Positions 51,499 through 59,204 of a stretch of DNA of 64,000 nucleotides are shown in pieces. A program made the position numbers and the translations under genes. Origin of the DNA: Bacillus pseudomycoides (lineage in GTDB: Bacteria; Bacillota; Bacilli; Bacillales; Bacillaceae_G); NCBI RefSeq assembly GCF_002551005.1, contig NZ_NVOY01000044.1:19129-83128 (forward strand), in the 5' to 3' direction. Numbering within the stretch: position 1 is the first letter of the stretch; each line of letters starts with the position of its first letter. The notes beneath the pieces are model-generated. The model did not search any database. It was not told the origin of the DNA and saw nothing but the letters and a program-made list of their open reading frames with translations.

Positions 51499-52569
51499 AT
51501 GGCATCACAGGAGTTAGATCGGTTACGTTCTCAAATTGATGAAATGAACTTACAAATCTTAAAGTTATTAAATGAGCGCGGTCGTCTTGTACAAGAAGTT
51601 GGCAAGTTAAAAGAAGTACAAGGTGTGAAACGTTTTGATCCAGTACGTGAACGCAAAATGCTCGATTTAATTGCGGACAATAACAATGGACCATTTGAAA
51701 CATCAACGCTTCAACATTTGTTTAAACAAATTTTTAAAACAGGCTTAGAATTGCAAGAAGATGATCATCGTAAGGCCCTTCTTGTATCACGTAAGAAAAA
51801 GTCAGCTGATACAATTGTTGATATTAAAGGTGAAAAAATTGGTGACGGCAATGCTCATTTTATTATGGGACCATGTGCAGTTGAAAGCTATGAGCAAGTT
51901 CGCCAAGTAGCTGCCGCAATGAAAGAACAAGGCTTAAAACTGATGCGCGGCGGAGCATTTAAACCGCGTACATCACCATATGATTTCCAAGGTCTTGGCG
52001 TTGAAGGATTGAAAATTTTACGCCAAGTAGCCGATGAGTATGATTTAGCTGTCATTAGTGAGATTTTAAATCCAAATGATATTGAAATGGCGCTTGATTA
52101 TGTAGATGTCATTCAAATTGGTGCTCGCAATATGCAAAACTTCGAGTTGTTAAAAGCAGCTGGTTCTGTGAATAAGCCGGTATTATTAAAACGAGGATTA
52201 TCTGCAACAATCGAAGAGTTTATGTATGCAGCAGAATATATTATTGCACAAGGAAATGGCGATATTATTTTATGTGAGCGCGGTATTCGTACGTATGAGA
52301 AAGCAACGCGAAATACGTTAGATATTTCTGCTGTACCAATTTTAAAGAAAGAAACGCACTTGCCAGTTGTTGTTGATGTAACACATTCAACAGGACGCCG
52401 TGATTTATTATTGCCAACTGCAAAAGCGGCAATGGCAATCGGTGCAGATGCGATTATGGCAGAAGTGCACCCAGATCCAGCTGTAGCCCTTTCTGATTCA
52501 GCGCAGCAAATGGATATCCCAGAGTTCAATGCATTTATGAATGAATTAAAAGCATTTCGTATGAGGTAA
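51499..52569 (+). CDS. aroA: Bifunctional chorismate mutase / DAHP synthase
   Basis: The 356-residue enzyme fuses an N-terminal AroQ-type chorismate mutase (residues 1-90, [21 protein letters not shown]) to a KDPG-type DAHP synthase ([58 protein letters not shown]). It makes the first intermediate of the shikimate pathway; the mutase part gives feedback control by prephenate and chorismate in B. subtilis. ATG 51499 follows AGAGGTG; the 18 extra upstream codons are non-coding. Next gene is ccpA, as in B. subtilis. Confidence 0.95.
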   Translation: MASQELDRLRSQIDEMNLQILKLLNERGRLVQEVGKLKEVQGVKRFDPVRERKMLDLIADNNNGPFETSTLQHLFKQIFKTGLELQEDDHRKALLVSRKKKSADTIVDIKGEKIGDGNAHFIMGPCAVESYEQVRQVAAAMKEQGLKLMRGGAFKPRTSPYDFQGLGVEGLKILRQVADEYDLAVISEILNPNDIEMALDYVDVIQIGARNMQNFELLKAAGSVNKPVLLKRGLSATIEEFMYAAEYIIAQGNGDIILCERGIRTYEKATRNTLDISAVPILKKETHLPVVVDVTHSTGRRDLLLPTAKAAMAIGADAIMAEVHPDPAVALSDSAQQMDIPEFNAFMNELKAFRMR

Positions 52570-52604
52570 GTGGTACGATCCATAAATAGTGGGATAATGG
52601 CTTC

Positions 52605-52643
52605 AAAAATCTATGTAGCTGTGTGCTGCATAGATTTTTTTCT
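52605..52643 (+). terminator. Terminator after aroA
   Basis: AAAATCTATGTAGC pairs with GCTGCATAGATTTT around TGTGT, then T's. Confidence 0.88.
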
Positions 52644-52773
52644 GGAAAATGGGTATTTTTATATTAAAAATATGAAAATATAAGAAAAGGAACGAATTTT
52701 TTCGAAACTTTTTCGGGAAAATATTGTGTCAATCCTTATTTATATCGTATCATTAGTGAAAGGGCTCGGAAGT

Positions 52774-52806
52774 GACATCTTTAAGTAGAGTGGATGTCTT
52801 TTTTTT
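52774..52806 (+). terminator. Terminator-like hairpin in the ccpA leader
   Basis: GACATC and GATGTC form a 6-bp stem around 13 bases and are followed at once by eight T's, 60 bases before the ccpA start. It could attenuate ccpA or catch read-through. Confidence 0.45.
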
Positions 52807-52865
52807 CATTCAAGTTAACGGATACATATTATATAGATGAATTTTATAAAGGAGTGTGTGAAAAG

Positions 52866-53864
52866 ATGAACGTAACAATATATGATGTAGCGCGCGAAGC
52901 AAATGTCTCAATGGCAACAGTATCACGTGTTGTGAACGGCAACCCAAATGTAAAACCAACAACAAGAAAGAAGGTATTAGAGGCAATTGAGCGCCTTGGT
53001 TACCGTCCAAATGCAGTAGCACGTGGATTAGCGAGTAAGAAAACAACGACAGTTGGGGTTATTATTCCAGATATTTCGAACACGTTTTATGCAGAACTCG
53101 CACGCGGTATTGAAGATATCGCAACAATGTACAAATATAATATTATTTTAAGTAACTCTGACCAAAACAAAGAGAAAGAATTCCATTTATTAAATACAAT
53201 GCTTGGGAAACAAGTAGATGGTATCGTATTTATGGGAGAGGATATTACAGAGACTCACGTAGAAGAATTTAAAAAATCTCCTGTTCCAATCGTACTTGCG
53301 GCATCGTTTGATGAGCAAAATATTACACCATCTGTAAATATCGATTACACACAAGCAGCGTATGATGCGATGAAGCATTTCTTAGAGAAAGGTCATACAA
53401 GAGTTGGTTTCGTATCTGGACCTTACGTTGATAAAGCAGGCAGTGCGAAAAAATTAGAAGGCTACAAACGAGCATTAGACGAAGCTGGCATTGCTTACGA
53501 CGAAGAGCTTGTTGTGGATGGCGACTATACATACGATTCTGGTATGGAAGCGTTAGACAAACTATTGGAACTTGCTGAAAAACCAACAGCGGTATTCGTA
53601 TCTTCTGATGAAATGGCACTAGGTGTCATTCACGCAGCGCAAGATAAAGGTTTAAACGTACCAAATGATCTAGAAGTACTTGGTTTTGACAATACGCGCC
53701 TTGCCCTTATGGTACGCCCGCAGCTTTCAACAGTTGTCCAACCAATGTATGACATCGGAGCAGTTGCAATGCGTCTATTAACAAAATACATGAACAAAGA
53801 AACGGTAGAAGATCATACTGTTATTTTACCGCACCGCATTCAATTTAGAAAATCAACGAAATAA
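52866..53864 (+). CDS. ccpA: Catabolite control protein CcpA
   Basis: The 332-residue LacI-family regulator binds cre sites together with HPr-Ser-P. It has the N-terminal HTH ([20 protein letters not shown]), the hinge helix [12 protein letters not shown], a periplasmic-binding-like core ([20 protein letters not shown]) and ends KSTK. ATG 52866 follows AAGGAG; the 24 upstream codons in frame are not supported. It stands after aroA as in B. subtilis and probably controls the fatty-acid operon in this same window. Confidence 0.97.
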   Translation: MNVTIYDVAREANVSMATVSRVVNGNPNVKPTTRKKVLEAIERLGYRPNAVARGLASKKTTTVGVIIPDISNTFYAELARGIEDIATMYKYNIILSNSDQNKEKEFHLLNTMLGKQVDGIVFMGEDITETHVEEFKKSPVPIVLAASFDEQNITPSVNIDYTQAAYDAMKHFLEKGHTRVGFVSGPYVDKAGSAKKLEGYKRALDEAGIAYDEELVVDGDYTYDSGMEALDKLLELAEKPTAVFVSSDEMALGVIHAAQDKGLNVPNDLEVLGFDNTRLALMVRPQLSTVVQPMYDIGAVAMRLLTKYMNKETVEDHTVILPHRIQFRKSTK

Positions 53865-53892
53865 TAAGAAGCTTGAGGAAATATATTAACAG

Positions 53893-53938
53893 CTCACAAA
53901 AATGCTCAGAGTATAAAAACTCTGGGCATTTTCGTGAG
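53893..53938. terminator. 20-bp bidirectional terminator after ccpA
   Basis: CTCACAAAAATGCTCAGAGT pairs with ACTCTGGGCATTTTCGTGAG (two G.U pairs or mismatches) around ATAAAA. It lies between convergent ccpA and a GNAT gene. Confidence 0.85.
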
Positions 53939-53950
53939 TTCAATAGCAAA

Positions 53951-54535
53951 CTAAATTGTAGATAGCTTTTGTATTTCTTTATTGCCTTGCCATTCATTCT
54001 TATGAAGGGTGTAATGGTAATGCTTTTGATTTTCAATTTCGATTTCCCCTACAAATGTAAATCCGCTTTTTTGAATCACTTTATTTGAGCTTACATTTCG
54101 TGTTAGAGCAACGGCATTTAAAAGTTCAACATTTGTTTTCTCAAATAAATAGTTAATCAATCCTTTTGCTGCTTTTGTCGTATATCCTTTATTTCTATAA
54201 TGTTTTGAAATAGCATAAGCAATCTCTCTATTAGGAGCGGGCAGTTCTTCTTTTATTCCAGTCATACAAAAACCAATGAACTTACCAGTTTCTTTTAAGA
54301 TGATTCCTAATCTTAAGTATGTTTGCTCTTCGATATTAGGAACCGCTGCTAAAAATTTTTTGTTTGATGGTATTTCATAATTTGTTACCCAATCTAAACG
54401 CTGTTCTCTTGTTGTTTTGAAATCTGGTAAGAACTCATAAACTTCAGGTTGTGAGGTAAGTTCATATATAGCATCGTCAATCCTATATTCTCGTAGCAAT
54501 ATTTCTCCGCAGTCTATTGTGAATAAGTCATTCAA
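53951..54535 (-). CDS. GNAT acetyltransferase (RimJ/RimL type)
   Basis: The 194-residue protein is a RimJ/L-like GNAT: ILLREYRIDDAIYELT at the start, GIILKETGKFIGFCM, YAISKHYRNKGYTTKAAKGL for acetyl-CoA binding, and ALTRNVSSNKVIQKSGFTFVGE. The start is TTG 54535, ten bases after AGGAG; the ATG at 54531 is out of frame. It is convergent with ccpA. In B. subtilis motPS stands here, so this is a replacement in the conserved order. Confidence 0.82.
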   Translation of the reverse strand: MNDLFTIDCGEILLREYRIDDAIYELTSQPEVYEFLPDFKTTREQRLDWVTNYEIPSNKKFLAAVPNIEEQTYLRLGIILKETGKFIGFCMTGIKEELPAPNREIAYAISKHYRNKGYTTKAAKGLINYLFEKTNVELLNAVALTRNVSSNKVIQKSGFTFVGEIEIENQKHYHYTLHKNEWQGNKEIQKLSTI

Positions 54536-54687
54536 ATTGTTTCAGCTCCTATTGTTTTTTCTTTACATATTTCTATTTTTCTAAAAAAATCCCTTATTTA
54601 AAATAAACCGCTTCTCTAATGGAAGTTTCACTTTACTACTATTTCTAATGTATAATGGTATTAAAGGCTATGTGAGGGGGAGATGAA

Positions 54688-54960
54688 ATGATCATTCTTT
54701 GGGGAATTACACTTTGCGTGACGGCTCTATTTGCTTATATGACATTAAAACAGAGTGGTATGAGACGATTTATTCCTGGTAGTGTTTTGGCAGGAATAGC
54801 CCTAATCACATACGTTACTTCCATTTTTTTAGAAAGCGCTGGAGAACAAGTACATGAGAAATTTGTATTTTTTTCTACTACATTATTTGTAGGCGCTATC
54901 ATTATTTTACTTGTGGCAGGAATTATTTTGTTTATTCATACAAACTCAGAAACATTATAA
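54688..54960 (+). CDS. Small membrane protein (three helices)
   Basis: The 90-residue protein is almost entirely hydrophobic, with helices at about 2-20, 31-49 and 62-84. It resembles small YesK-like membrane proteins only in general form; I do not assign a family. GTGAGGGGGAGATG precedes ATG 54688. It ends in a hairpin shared with mscL. Confidence 0.6.
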   Translation: MIILWGITLCVTALFAYMTLKQSGMRRFIPGSVLAGIALITYVTSIFLESAGEQVHEKFVFFSTTLFVGAIIILLVAGIILFIHTNSETL

Positions 54961-54962
54961 AA

Positions 54963-54993
54963 AAGAGAGCAGGCGTACAATACCTGCTCTCTT
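54963..54993. terminator. Bidirectional terminator between convergent genes
   Basis: AAGAGAGCAGG and CCTGCTCTCTT form an 11-bp stem around nine bases, between the small membrane protein gene and mscL. Confidence 0.82.
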
Positions 54994-55002
54994 CATCTAT
55001 TT

Positions 55003-55401
55003 TTATGCATTATCTCTTGAAGCATTTTGTTGTTTCAATAAATCGCGAATTTCTGTAAGAAGTGCTTCTTCTTTTGTTGGTGCTGGTACTTCTTCTTTCT
55101 TTTCTTCTTCTTTTTTGAATGATAGCTTATTAAATAGTTTAATAAATAAGAAGATAGAGAATGCGATAATGAAGAAGTCAACAATCGTTTGAATGAATGC
55201 ACCGTATTTTAATGTAGCTTTCCCTACTGGATAAGCAAGACCAGTAAAGTCAACGCCACCTAGTAAAATTCCGACCAATGGCATAATAATATCATTTACT
55301 AATGAAGAAACAATTTTACCAAACGCGCCGCCAATTACAACCCCGACAGCTAAGTCCATAACGTTTCCTTTTAAAGCGAACTTTTTAAACTCGTTCCACA
55401 T
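55003..55401 (-). CDS. mscL: Large-conductance mechanosensitive channel MscL
   Basis: The 132-residue protein forms a homopentameric pore that opens under membrane tension to save cells from osmotic downshock. It has the first helix with the gate sequence [20 protein letters not shown], the external loop, the second helix [19 protein letters not shown] and the C-terminal charged bundle [17 protein letters not shown] 55401 follows GGGTGG; the longer frame adds seven unlikely codons. Confidence 0.95.
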   Translation of the reverse strand: MWNEFKKFALKGNVMDLAVGVVIGGAFGKIVSSLVNDIIMPLVGILLGGVDFTGLAYPVGKATLKYGAFIQTIVDFFIIAFSIFLFIKLFNKLSFKKEEEKKEEVPAPTKEEALLTEIRDLLKQQNASRDNA

Positions 55402-55599
55402 GTATAATTCCACCCTTTCCACGATTCATTATGAAATTTATTATTCCTATCAACATATTCTATACAATGTTTTGATAGAAATAAAGGGTAGAAGAGAATG
55501 AAAATAAATTCAGAAAACTAAACGCGTTTTCCTTTTTTGTTATAAATTTGTAATTTTTCACAAGCGAAGAAACTCTTTAATTGTTATGTAAGTAGTTCA

Positions 55600-56457
55600 T
55601 TATAGATGTTCACTACCTTCCTTTAAGGAATGATAGAATGCTGTAATCACAGATGAAAATTTCTCTTCCTCTTCTAAAAATAGATAATGATTGCTGTGTT
55701 CAAAAGGAATGAATGAAGAATTTCGTATGCCTTTATGAATTTGCAAGGAAGATGCAATTGGACATTGTACGTCATGTTGTCCACAAAGTATTAACGTTTT
55801 TGTTGTTACGTTAGCAAGTTGTTCGCTTACATCAAAGCTGCGAAATTCTTTTGAAAAATAGTTCATACGGCTTGCGGACATCGTTTTATAGATTGCTTTT
55901 GAGAAGTATGTTTCATATTGTTCTGGCTTGTATAAGGATAACTTTGTACGCTCGGTTGATAAAGTAGTTCTTTCTTTTTTCGTAAGATGTGGTAATTTCA
56001 AATCCTCGATGAGCTGCTGCATATATGCAAACTGCGGATGTTCTGGATGATAAATGCAGTCTTTCATTTTTGAATAATCACTAGCAGCAGCACCGACTAC
56101 TACTAACGATTGTAAGGACTGTGGATAATTTATAGCATATAAAAGTCCAAGCATGCCGCCAGTAGAATGACCTGCAAAATGCCATGATGAAATGTGCAGC
56201 GCTTCTCGAATTACTTCTAAATCTTGAATGGTCTCTTTCATACTTAATTCATCTTCCTGAGAAGCAGTTACTGAATTTCCTGCATCTTTTAAATTAATTA
56301 ATATAACTTTATGTAAGGATGTAAAGCTATCGGCAAAATAGTCGCCCGTTTCATTGAATTGTGAGTAAAGGTGTGTAATACAGAGCGGATCTCCGTGTCC
56401 TTTTGTAAATAGCTCAAAAGTTCCTCGGTCTGTATGGATAAATTGTTGTTTCCACAT
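55600..56457 (-). CDS. Alpha/beta hydrolase
   Basis: The 285-residue soluble protein is an alpha/beta-hydrolase fold enzyme: nucleophile elbow AGHSTGGML (Ser near residue 97), acid in LCGQHDVQCP, His in HSNHYLFLEEEE. It resembles proline iminopeptidase- or haloalkane-type hydrolases, without a definable substrate. ATG 56457 is eight bases after AGGAG; an ATG at 56463 is too close. That ribosome binding site belongs to the tail of repeat copy F, which fills the space to acuC. Confidence 0.82.
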   Translation of the reverse strand: MWKQQFIHTDRGTFELFTKGHGDPLCITHLYSQFNETGDYFADSFTSLHKVILINLKDAGNSVTASQEDELSMKETIQDLEVIREALHISSWHFAGHSTGGMLGLLYAINYPQSLQSLVVVGAAASDYSKMKDCIYHPEHPQFAYMQQLIEDLKLPHLTKKERTTLSTERTKLSLYKPEQYETYFSKAIYKTMSASRMNYFSKEFRSFDVSEQLANVTTKTLILCGQHDVQCPIASSLQIHKGIRNSSFIPFEHSNHYLFLEEEEKFSSVITAFYHSLKEGSEHL

Positions 56458-56462
56458 CAACA

Positions 56463-56576
56463 TATCTCCTTTTGTTTTAACCCTCGCATGTGGCAGAAAA
56501 AGGCCCTGACCGCTACTATGCGCGGCCAGATGCTCTCGTCCTCCTTTAAAAAGAAAAGGGTTTTTAATACAATGCT
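56463..56576 (-). repeat. Dispersed structured repeat, copy F (truncated)
   Basis: On the minus strand the copy begins next to the acuC stop (AAAACCCTTTTCTTTTT), has a near-consensus core with GGACGAGAGCATCTGGCC and GGTCAGGGCC, and ends GGGTTAAAACAAAAGGAGAT at the hydrolase start. The outer ends are lacking. It separates acuC from the alpha/beta hydrolase gene and supplies that gene's AGGAG. Confidence 0.78.
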
Positions 56577-57730
56577 TTTTTCATATTATTCCGAATTATT
56601 TCTAGGCACTTCGCTACAGTTAATTCGTTTTTCTCTTCAATTTCTTGTTTGCGTGGAATTGGGTTATACATGTTGTCTGGGTCTTCCCAGGTGAGCGGGA
56701 GATCTGTCTTAGCTTGTCCTTTCCAAGCTTCAATCCATTCTGGTGGGAGATGTCCTGAGATGTTTTGGATGTTATTCATTTCGAGCCAAATGAGTGCCCA
56801 AGCTCTTGGAACGACGCGCCATATGTCATAGCCGCCGCCACCGACTGCAATCCAGCGGCCATTGCAATATTCATGGGCAATTTCATGAGCGATCTTCGGA
56901 ATTTCACGGTAAAGTTGTATCGTTGAACAAAGGTGTGTGAGAGGATCATAATAATGAGCATCAGCTCCGTTTTGCGTTAAAATAATATCTGGTTTGAAAT
57001 AGTCAGCGACTTCTCGAATAACGGTGCGATATGCATGGATAAATGAGTCATCTTCTGTAAAAGCATCAAGAGGAACGTTAAAAGAATAGCTATAGCCATT
57101 CCCTTGACCACGCTCATTTACAGCACCTGTTCCTGGAAATAAGTAACGTCCTGTTTCATGCAATGAAATTGTGCATACGTTAGGATCGTCATAAAAGGAC
57201 CACTGTACGCCATCACCGTGATGAGCGTCTGTATCGATGTACAAAATACGAAGACCGTATTTTTGTTGTATATATTTAATAGCAATCGAGCTGTCATTAT
57301 AAATACAAAATCCAGAGGCTTTCCCGCGAAAGCCATGATGTAATCCGCCGCCGAGATTGAGAGCATGTTCCGCTTTTCCTTCAAGAATGGCATCGACCGC
57401 AGTTAAGGTGCCGCCAACGAGAAGGGCGCTCGCTTCATGCATGTTTGAAAATATGGGTGTATCTTCTGTTCCAAGGCCATAGGACATGGCAAGTGATTGT
57501 TCTAGTGTTCCTTCTCCAGCACGTTTTACCGCATTTATGTACTCTTCTGTATGAATCAAAGCAATTTCTTCATCCGTTGCCATTCGTGGTGGAATAACTT
57601 GTGAAGGGTGTATAAATCCGCCTTTTTGCAGCAAATCATAGGTCAGTTTTACCCGAAGCTGATTAAAAGGATGATCAGGACTAAAGGAATAGCCCTGATA
57701 ATCTTCTGAGTAAATGAATACATTTTTCAT
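56564..57730 (-). CDS. acuC: Acetoin utilization deacetylase AcuC
   Basis: The 388-residue enzyme is a class I/II-like histone deacetylase-fold protein that in B. subtilis deacetylates and so reactivates acetyl-CoA synthetase. Zinc and catalytic motifs: LGGGLHHGFRGKASGFCIYND, YIDTDAHHGDGVQ, QNGADAHYYDPL and the late VGGGGYD. The ATG at 57730 overlaps the acuB stop as ATGA. It is the last gene of acuABC. Confidence 0.95.
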   Translation of the reverse strand: MKNVFIYSEDYQGYSFSPDHPFNQLRVKLTYDLLQKGGFIHPSQVIPPRMATDEEIALIHTEEYINAVKRAGEGTLEQSLAMSYGLGTEDTPIFSNMHEASALLVGGTLTAVDAILEGKAEHALNLGGGLHHGFRGKASGFCIYNDSSIAIKYIQQKYGLRILYIDTDAHHGDGVQWSFYDDPNVCTISLHETGRYLFPGTGAVNERGQGNGYSYSFNVPLDAFTEDDSFIHAYRTVIREVADYFKPDIILTQNGADAHYYDPLTHLCSTIQLYREIPKIAHEIAHEYCNGRWIAVGGGGYDIWRVVPRAWALIWLEMNNIQNISGHLPPEWIEAWKGQAKTDLPLTWEDPDNMYNPIPRKQEIEEKNELTVAKCLEIIRNNMKKALY

Positions 57731-58371
57731 GATCCCATCCCCGCAATATTTGGCCATAAAACATGGTAGCCTTTTTGTTCTAGCTCTTCAATTGCTTTAA
57801 GAGGATTCATTGTTTGAATGCGGAAAACGAGAACTTTGTCGCTCTCTTCTTTTGCTGGGTAGACGAGAACGCTCACAATGTTAATTTTCAGTTCGCTGAA
57901 AACAGCAACAACTTTTCCGAGAATACCAGGTTCATTTTTTACTTGAATTTCAATTTGTGAACTTGGTTGATGAGCACCTGTTAATTTGACAAGTGTATGT
58001 AATACTGTTGATTCCGAAATAATGCCGACAAGCTGACCACCTTTTGTAACAGGAAGGCAGCCAATTTTATTTTCAAAAAATAATGTGGCAATTTCTTCAA
58101 CGAAATCAAGTGGATGACATGTCATAACGGGATGCTTCATAATACGTTCAATCGGCTCTTGAAGGGCATCCTTTGAAACGTGTTCATCAAGAATAGACGG
58201 ACTTGCATCGCGAACGTCACGGTCGGAAATAATACCGAGAACTTCATATTGTTCATTTACAACTGGAATGTGCCGAATACTATGTGCTGCTAATGTTCTT
58301 AAAGCTGTTTCAATCGTGTCGGTTGGGCGCAGCGTTGTTACATTTTGATTCATGATTTCTTCAACAATCAT
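57727..58371 (-). CDS. acuB: Acetoin utilization protein AcuB (CBS pair + ACT)
   Basis: The 214-residue protein contains two CBS domains (about residues 5-60 and 75-130), which bind adenine nucleotides, and a C-terminal ACT-like domain (NEPGILGKVVAVFSELKINI). It is thought to regulate the AcuA/AcuC control of AcsA, though its exact job is not settled. AAGGGGG precedes ATG 58371. Middle gene of the leftward operon. Confidence 0.93.
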   Translation of the reverse strand: MIVEEIMNQNVTTLRPTDTIETALRTLAAHSIRHIPVVNEQYEVLGIISDRDVRDASPSILDEHVSKDALQEPIERIMKHPVMTCHPLDFVEEIATLFFENKIGCLPVTKGGQLVGIISESTVLHTLVKLTGAHQPSSQIEIQVKNEPGILGKVVAVFSELKINIVSVLVYPAKEESDKVLVFRIQTMNPLKAIEELEQKGYHVLWPNIAGMGS

Positions 58372-58386
58372 GATGTAATCCCCCTT

Positions 58387-59019
58387 TTAGTACATGAAAC
58401 GATTTTTGAAGCGTAAGCGGTCAAATTGTTGAATGGATGATACATCAATTCGTTTTCCGATGCGAACCATTAAGCAGTTTGCTGGATGTGAACAAATTTC
58501 TGGATCATCTGTTGCCATCCATTCCAGTCCACCAGCATTCATCATTTTCTCCATTACTTTTCGATATTCCCAGACATTGAGTCCAGTTTGTTTTAAATCC
58601 CAGTGCCAATAATATTCGGTCGTTAAAATAATGTAGTCTTCCATATGGTCATCCATCATAGAAACTTCTAATAAGTTCTTTCCAACAGCACAGCCGCGAA
58701 AATCAGGAACAACTTCAATTGCGCCAAGCTCAATCAAATTGTTCATTTTCCCTTCAGACCATCGTTCAAGAGGATCTGGATATAAATATGTTACATAGCC
58801 AACAATTGTATGTTCATGACGAGCAATAATAATCCGAGCTTCTGGTAATTTAGAAATCTCGACAATTGCTTTATACTGCTGAGCCGCAGGACGAAAGGCA
58901 ACTAAGTCAGGATGAAACTCATACGTTTCTAAATTATGTGTCTGGACAGGACCTTCAATAACTAAAGTTCCTTTTGGTGCTTTTAAATTTCTCGCATTGT
59001 AAACTTTACTATGAATCAA
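58387..59019 (-). CDS. acuA: AcsA protein acetyltransferase AcuA
   Basis: The 210-residue GNAT enzyme acetylates and silences acetyl-CoA synthetase in B. subtilis. Conserved: YEFHPDLVAFRPAAQQ, YVTYLYPDPLERWSEG, LGAIEVVPDFRGCAVGKNLLEVSMM (acetyl-CoA loop) and the ending FDRLRFKNRFMY. TTG 59019 is chosen because the protein then starts MIHSKVYNARN, which lines up with the B. subtilis start; GTG codons further up overlap AAGGTGG. It is divergent from acsA. Confidence 0.93.
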   Translation of the reverse strand: MIHSKVYNARNLKAPKGTLVIEGPVQTHNLETYEFHPDLVAFRPAAQQYKAIVEISKLPEARIIIARHEHTIVGYVTYLYPDPLERWSEGKMNNLIELGAIEVVPDFRGCAVGKNLLEVSMMDDHMEDYIILTTEYYWHWDLKQTGLNVWEYRKVMEKMMNAGGLEWMATDDPEICSHPANCLMVRIGKRIDVSSIQQFDRLRFKNRFMY

Positions 59020-59066
59020 TTTTAGGCTCACCACCTTCAGAGCTTTGTGAATCTACTATCTATTTT

Positions 59067-59096
59067 CATACTACTGTACTCAGTATGCGATGTGAA
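59067..59096 (-). promoter_or_regulatory. acuABC promoter with overlapping dyad
   Basis: On the minus strand TTCACA (59096-59091) and TAGTAT (59073-59068) are 17 bases apart. CATACT and AGTATG (59067-59087) form an inverted repeat over the -10. I see no good cre here, though CcpA control is known for the B. subtilis operon. Confidence 0.5.
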
Positions 59097-59134
59097 TCGA
59101 AATTTGTCAGTAAAAATTTGTCTGAAATTCTTAA

Positions 59135-59169
59135 AAAATACTGAAAATTATAAAATATATCTTTATAAT
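59135..59169 (+). promoter_or_regulatory. acsA promoter with CodY-like box
   Basis: AAAATACTGAAAATT (59135-59149) matches 12 of 15 bases of the CodY consensus. It overlaps the -35 position of the promoter whose TATAAT is at 59164-59169. Confidence 0.5.
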
Positions 59170-59204
59170 GGACTTATACGGTACATAGAAGGGGGATGTA
59201 AAGA

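Noticed and set aside
59090-59107. cre-like sequence TGTGAATCGAAATTTG in the acuA-acsA spacer
   Set aside because: One base is missing from the spacing of the consensus and the right half does not match.
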